NCBI GenBank assembly: GCA_039934635.1
Contig: JBDTLT010000328.1
Span: forward strand, 1-5,062
DNA length: 5,062 bases
Source of the DNA: DATLFA01 sp039934635
Lineage (GTDB): Bacteria > Actinomycetota > Acidimicrobiia > Acidimicrobiales > WLNW01
Direction: 5' to 3'
The position numbers and the translations under genes were made by a program. Positions 1 to 5,062 of the stretch are shown here, piece after piece (the first letter of the stretch is position 1; each line of letters begins with the position of its first letter). The notes beneath the pieces were generated by a model, which saw only the letters and a program-made list of their open reading frames with translations, searched no databases and had not been told where the DNA came from.

Positions 1-995
1 ACCATCTGGTAGGGCTGCAACACGTAGCTGCGGATCTGGCTGCCGAAGTTGACGTTGTCCTGCGGGCCCGAGATCGACTGGATCTGCTCCTCGCGCTTGC
101 GCCGCTCGAGGTCGAGCAGTTTGGCCGCGAGCACCTGCATGGCCCGCGCCTTGTTCTGGTGCTGGCTGCGCTCGTTCTGGCAGGCCACCACGATGCCCGT
201 GGGCAAGTGGGTGATGCGCACGGCCGAGTCGGTGACGTTGACGTGCTGCCCGCCCGCGCCCGACGACCGATAGACGTCGATGCGCAGGTCCTTCTCGTTG
301 ATGTCGACCTCTTGGGCCATCTCCTCGAAGAACGGCGCGACCGTCAACGAAGCAAAGGCCGTCTGGCGCTTGCCCTCGTTGTTGAACGGTGAGATGCGCA
401 CGAGGCGATGCACCCCGTGCTCGGAACGCAACAGGCCGTACGCGTAACGCCCCTTGACGATGAACTCGGCCGTCGAGATACCGGCTTCGGTGCCTTCGGA
501 GACGTACTCGACCTCGCACACGAAGCCACGCCGTTCGGCCCAGCGCCGGTACATGCGCAACAACATTTCGGCCCAGTCCTGCGCGTCGGTTCCGCCGGCA
601 CCCGACTTGACGGTGCACACCGCATCACGCTCGTCGTATTCGCCGGTGAACAAGGCGCGGAGTTCGAGCTCGTCGAACCGCTTCTTGGTGCCATTGATCG
701 AGTCGTGGATCTCGGACTCGACCGAGTCGTCGTTTTCTTCTTTGGCCAACTCGAAAAGCGTCGCCGCGTCGTCGACGCGTTGCTCGAGCTCTTCGTAGAG
801 ATCGATGTCGCCGACGATCTCGGACAGCTCGGTCTGCACCTTGCGCGCGACTTCGGTGTCGTCCCAGAGGTCAGGTCGCCCCATCTCTGCCTCGAGTTGG
901 GGACGACGGGCGCGCAACGCCTCGATGCGCAGATAGACCTGCGCCTCGGACAAGCGCTCGCGCAGCGCCTTGAGGTCATCGCTGAAGTCGAACAA
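1..995 (-). CDS. prfB: Peptide chain release factor 2 (RF2), 3' end cut by window edge
   Basis: RF2 reads UAA and UGA stop codons in the ribosomal A site and triggers release of the finished protein. About 331 residues are visible; the family is usually about 365-370, so the last 35 or so lie outside. Counting from TTG at 995-993, the N-terminal helical domain fills about 1-115. The anticodon-like tripeptide SPF at 202-204 marks RF2 (RF1 would carry PxT). The catalytic GGQ is at 248-250 within RSSGAGGQ. Serine 244 sits at the position of E. coli residue 246, where K-12 has an activity-lowering threonine. The visible end, SYVLQPYQM, is typical of actinobacterial RF2. The usual +1 frameshift site is absent: the frame runs straight through Tyr-Leu-Arg at 21-23. 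The start is uncertain. No in-frame ATG or GTG occurs before codon 38, which would remove conserved N-terminal helix, so TTG (995-993) or CTG (998-996), directly after the secA stop, is chosen. No good Shine-Dalgarno is visible, so coupling to secA translation is likely. Confidence 0.96.
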   Translation of the reverse strand, partial: MFDFSDDLKALRERLSEAQVYLRIEALRARRPQLEAEMGRPDLWDDTEVARKVQTELSEIVGDIDLYEELEQRVDDAATLFELAKEENDDSVESEIHDSINGTKKRFDELELRALFTGEYDERDAVCTVKSGAGGTDAQDWAEMLLRMYRRWAERRGFVCEVEYVSEGTEAGISTAEFIVKGRYAYGLLRSEHGVHRLVRISPFNNEGKRQTAFASLTVAPFFEEMAQEVDINEKDLRIDVYRSSGAGGQHVNVTDSAVRITHLPTGIVVACQNERSQHQNKARAMQVLAAKLLDLERRKREEQIQSISGPQDNVNFGSQIRSYVLQPYQM

Positions 996-998
996 CAG

Positions 999-1002
<4 letters not shown>
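976..1002 (-). promoter_or_regulatory. secA stop / prfB start junction, possible translational coupling site
   Basis: The secA stop is TGA (1001-999) followed by C, a weak termination context. It is in the same frame as prfB, with only CTG then TTG before the conserved RF2 N-terminus. A GTG (1002-1000) overlaps the stop as GTGA and opens an 8-codon frame ending CGA TGA C (stop at 978-976). prfB lies +1 to that frame. A simple reading is termination-reinitiation from secA onto TTG. UGA readthrough or a +1 shift are speculative alternatives. Confidence 0.45.
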
Positions 1003-3692
<2,690 letters not shown>

Positions 3693-3695
3693 ATC

Positions 3696-3708
3696 GCCAA
3701 GAAGTCTA
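3696..3708 (-). promoter_or_regulatory. Possible -10 box giving a near-leaderless secA mRNA
   Basis: On the minus strand, TAGACT (3708-3703) fits the actinobacterial -10 pattern TANNNT. Transcription would begin about 6-7 bases further, only a few bases before the secA ATG at 3692. This would explain the missing Shine-Dalgarno, since leaderless mRNAs are common in Actinomycetota. I find no convincing -35 element at 16-19 bases spacing, so the call is weak. Confidence 0.25.
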
Positions 3709-3781
3709 GAGGGGCGAACCCGCTCCAGAGTGCCCGCCACCCGCTCGCTTCGAGACCATGTCCGCCCGCATTGCTGCTCTG

Positions 3782-3798
3782 AAGGGCCGCGGGCCCCT
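3782..3798 (-). terminator. GC-rich hairpin at the response regulator stop codon
   Basis: In the minus-strand transcript, AGGGGCC and GGCCCUU flank a three-base loop (CGC), giving a 7-bp stem with one G-U pair. It begins at the last base of the regulator's TGA. No run of U follows (CAGAGC comes next), so it is not a classic intrinsic terminator. It could be an attenuating or mRNA-end-stabilising hairpin between the regulator and secA, or simply a GC-rich coincidence. Confidence 0.35.
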
Positions 3799-4475
3799 CA
3801 GTAGGCCTCGATCAGGTTTTGGTCGATCGCATAGCGCACTGCCTGCACCCGCGAGTGCAGCCGCAACTTTTCCAAGATGTTGCGCACGTGATTTTTCACG
3901 GTGTTCTCGGATATGCCCAGCACCACCGAGATATCCCGGTTCTTGCGGCCTTCGGCCACGAAGCGCAGCACCTCGAGCTCGCGGACCGTGAGCTTGGGCG
4001 CATCGGTCGGTCGAGCCGCCGCCACCCGCTCCATGTTGGCGAACTCGGTGATGAGCTTGGTCGCCAAGGAGGGCGTCACCAGTCGTTGGCCGGCCATGAC
4101 CGAATGGACCGCCGCGGTCACCTCGACGATCGAGATCTCTTTGAGGAGGTAGCCCGCCGCTCCGACCTTCATCGCTTCGAGAAGGTCGTCTTCGTCGTCG
4201 CTCACGGTGAGGATGATCACGTGGGCCGACGGGACCGATTCGAGGATCTCGCGGGTCGCTTGGATCCCGGTACAGCCGGGCATGCGGACGTCCATCAACA
4301 CCACATCGGGCGTCAGCTCACGGGCGAGCTCGATGGCCTCGGTGCCGTTGGCGGCCTCGGCGATCACTTCGATCTCGGGGTCTTCTTCGAGCACCATCAT
4401 GAGACCACGCCGAAACAACGCGTGGTCGTCACAGATCAATACCCGTATCCCCTCGTCCATCGCGAATCCACTCAT
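3798..4475 (-). CDS. NarL/FixJ-family two-component response regulator
   Basis: This is a DNA-binding response regulator, probably a cytoplasmic transcription factor switched by phosphorylation from an unseen histidine kinase. The 225-residue product has a receiver domain at about 10-130 with every key residue present: acidic pair D16-D17, phosphoacceptor D62 in LMDVRMPG, switch threonine T90 in ILTVSD, and lysine K112 in YLLKE. A short linker (about 147-160) leads to a LuxR-type helix-turn-helix at about 162-222: LTVRELEVLRFVAEG, then SENTVKNHVRNILEKL, whose second half is the DNA-recognition helix region. Size and layout match the NarL/LiaR type. ATG at 4475 is used; a second in-frame ATG at 4460 (residue 6) is equally close to the domain, and neither has a strong Shine-Dalgarno (a GGGCAGG lies about 10 bases before the first). 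It sits between comF and secA, where I recall other actinobacteria carrying the ribosome hibernation factor gene hpf. The input signal and targets cannot be read from the sequence. Confidence 0.95.
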   Translation of the reverse strand: MSGFAMDEGIRVLICDDHALFRRGLMMVLEEDPEIEVIAEAANGTEAIELARELTPDVVLMDVRMPGCTGIQATREILESVPSAHVIILTVSDDEDDLLEAMKVGAAGYLLKEISIVEVTAAVHSVMAGQRLVTPSLATKLITEFANMERVAAARPTDAPKLTVRELEVLRFVAEGRKNRDISVVLGISENTVKNHVRNILEKLRLHSRVQAVRYAIDQNLIEAY

Positions 4476-4532
4476 CGCTTGCGGACCTGCCCTCGTCCCG
4501 AATCGGTGGTGCCCTTGCTACCCAAGTCGGGC

Positions 4533-4552
4533 GGCTAGTCATAGGCTAGTCA
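4533..4552 (-). repeat. 9-bp direct repeat, 11-bp period, upstream of the response regulator
   Basis: TGACTAGCC occurs twice on the minus strand (4552-4544 and 4541-4533), separated by TA. The 11-bp period is about one helical turn, so a protein could meet both copies on the same DNA face. It overlaps the last codons and TGA stop of comF and lies 58 bases before the regulator's ATG. It could be an operator, for example for autoregulation, or a small local duplication at the end of comF. Confidence 0.5.
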
Positions 4553-5062
4553 CTTCGGGGGGTCCCACCTCCGGTCCGATCGGCCCAAATTTGGTCGAGG
4601 ACCAGGGCGCCCGCCGGGGAGTCCAGGCCACGGTGCGGGCGTGGATCTCGCCCCAGCCGGCGGCGGCGAGCACCCGGGCGGCCGCTTGGAGCGTGGCCCC
4701 GGTAGTGCCGATGTCGTCGATGAGGACGACCGACCCGGCCACCACCCGGCGCCGGCGCAGCGAGAATTCGGGGCCCGCGCGCCGCCCCACTGCGTCGCGA
4801 CCGGTCTGGGCCTGGCCGTCGACTCGGCACAAGAGCGACCGCACCGGCAGGCCGGTGCGCCGGCCCACTGCCCGCGCCAGCAACTCGGCCTGGTCGAACC
4901 CACGAGCGCGCCGGCGCGCACCGGTGGTCGGCACCCAGGTGACCACCGCGGCCTCGACGTCGAGCACCGCGGCGATCTGCGAGGCGAGATAGGTCAGCGC
5001 ATCGCGCCGGTTGCGGTACTTGAGCGCCAACAACATCGTGCGCACGCGTTCGTCGTAGACGA
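4539..5062 (-). CDS. comF: ComF-family phosphoribosyltransferase, N-terminus outside the window
   Basis: ComF proteins carry a type I phosphoribosyltransferase fold. In naturally competent bacteria they assist uptake of single-stranded DNA, while in many others, including most actinobacteria, their substrate is unknown. The visible 174 or so residues are the core and C-terminus. The frame stays open to the right edge, reading VYDERVRTMLLALKY, so the GTG at 5045 is internal and not the start. The usual N-terminal zinc-binding cysteines would be outside. Motifs seen: LALKYRNRRDAL, the family RRRARGFDQAELLA block, a QTGRDAVGRRAG block (counterpart of the family Q-x-x-L-x-x-x-x-R segment), and the PRPP-binding loop VVLIDDIGTTGAT at 4730-4692. 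The domain is followed by a tail of about 25 residues rich in proline and glycine with no recognised motif. It ends 63 bases before the response regulator and may share a transcript with it. Confidence 0.9.
   Translation of the reverse strand, partial: VYDERVRTMLLALKYRNRRDALTYLASQIAAVLDVEAAVVTWVPTTGARRRARGFDQAELLARAVGRRTGLPVRSLLCRVDGQAQTGRDAVGRRAGPEFSLRRRRVVAGSVVLIDDIGTTGATLQAAARVLAAAGWGEIHARTVAWTPRRAPWSSTKFGPIGPEVGPPEVTSL

Noticed and set aside
344..979. A 211-codon minus-strand frame inside prfB
   Set aside because: It is out of frame with the clear RF2 reading (SPF and GGQ motifs). The product is a repetitive mix of S, R and T typical of frame-shifted GC-rich sequence.
3744..3754. Small palindrome CTCG-CTT-CGAG upstream of secA
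   Set aside because: A 4-bp stem with a 3-base loop is expected by chance in GC-rich DNA and has no U tract or matching partner site.
3819..4538. A 239-codon plus-strand frame opposite the response regulator
   Set aside because: It is an antisense shadow in register with the regulator codons, rich in H, D, R and G, with no domain and no ribosome binding site.
4207..4992. A 261-codon plus-strand frame over the regulator start and comF
   Set aside because: Both genes beneath it have convincing conserved motifs on the minus strand. The product is a serine, arginine and alanine-rich shadow.

Overview
The window is a GC-rich stretch of bacterial chromosome. All genes lie on the minus strand, in the order comF (entering at the right edge) -> NarL/FixJ-type response regulator -> secA -> prfB (leaving at the left edge). 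The best guess is an actinobacterium. The RF2 protein shares blocks such as RSSGAGGQ and SYVLQPYQM with what I remember of actinobacterial RF2 proteins. The comF-to-secA neighbourhood is also familiar from Actinomycetota. A deep-branching class such as Acidimicrobiia would fit, but that is inference from memory and not a search result.

Layout from transcription start to end (right to left): 5062-4539 is the C-terminal part of a ComF-family phosphoribosyltransferase. A 63-base gap follows, with a 9-bp direct repeat overlapping the comF stop. 4475-3798 is a complete two-component response regulator with no sensor kinase in view. A gap of about 105 bases follows, with a GC-rich hairpin starting at the regulator's stop codon and a possible -10 box just before secA. 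3692-999 is a complete, canonical SecA of 897 residues. Only three bases separate the secA TGA from the best start (TTG) of prfB, which runs off the left edge about 35 residues short of its usual end. No gene-free stretch exceeds 300 bases. I see no tRNA, rRNA, insertion sequence, CRISPR array or phage gene.

The genes are housekeeping functions: protein export (SecA), translation termination at UGA/UAA (RF2), and a competence-type phosphoribosyltransferase, plus one transcription regulator of unknown input. I do not see a new multi-gene system. The most interesting point is how prfB begins. It lacks the usual internal RF2 autoregulatory frameshift. It has no in-frame ATG or GTG near its beginning, and it follows a secA stop that is itself UGA followed by C, in the same reading frame. 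A GTG overlapping that stop opens an 8-codon frame that ends at UGA-C in the register a +1 shift would need to enter prfB. Each arrangement places prfB expression next to an RF2-read codon.
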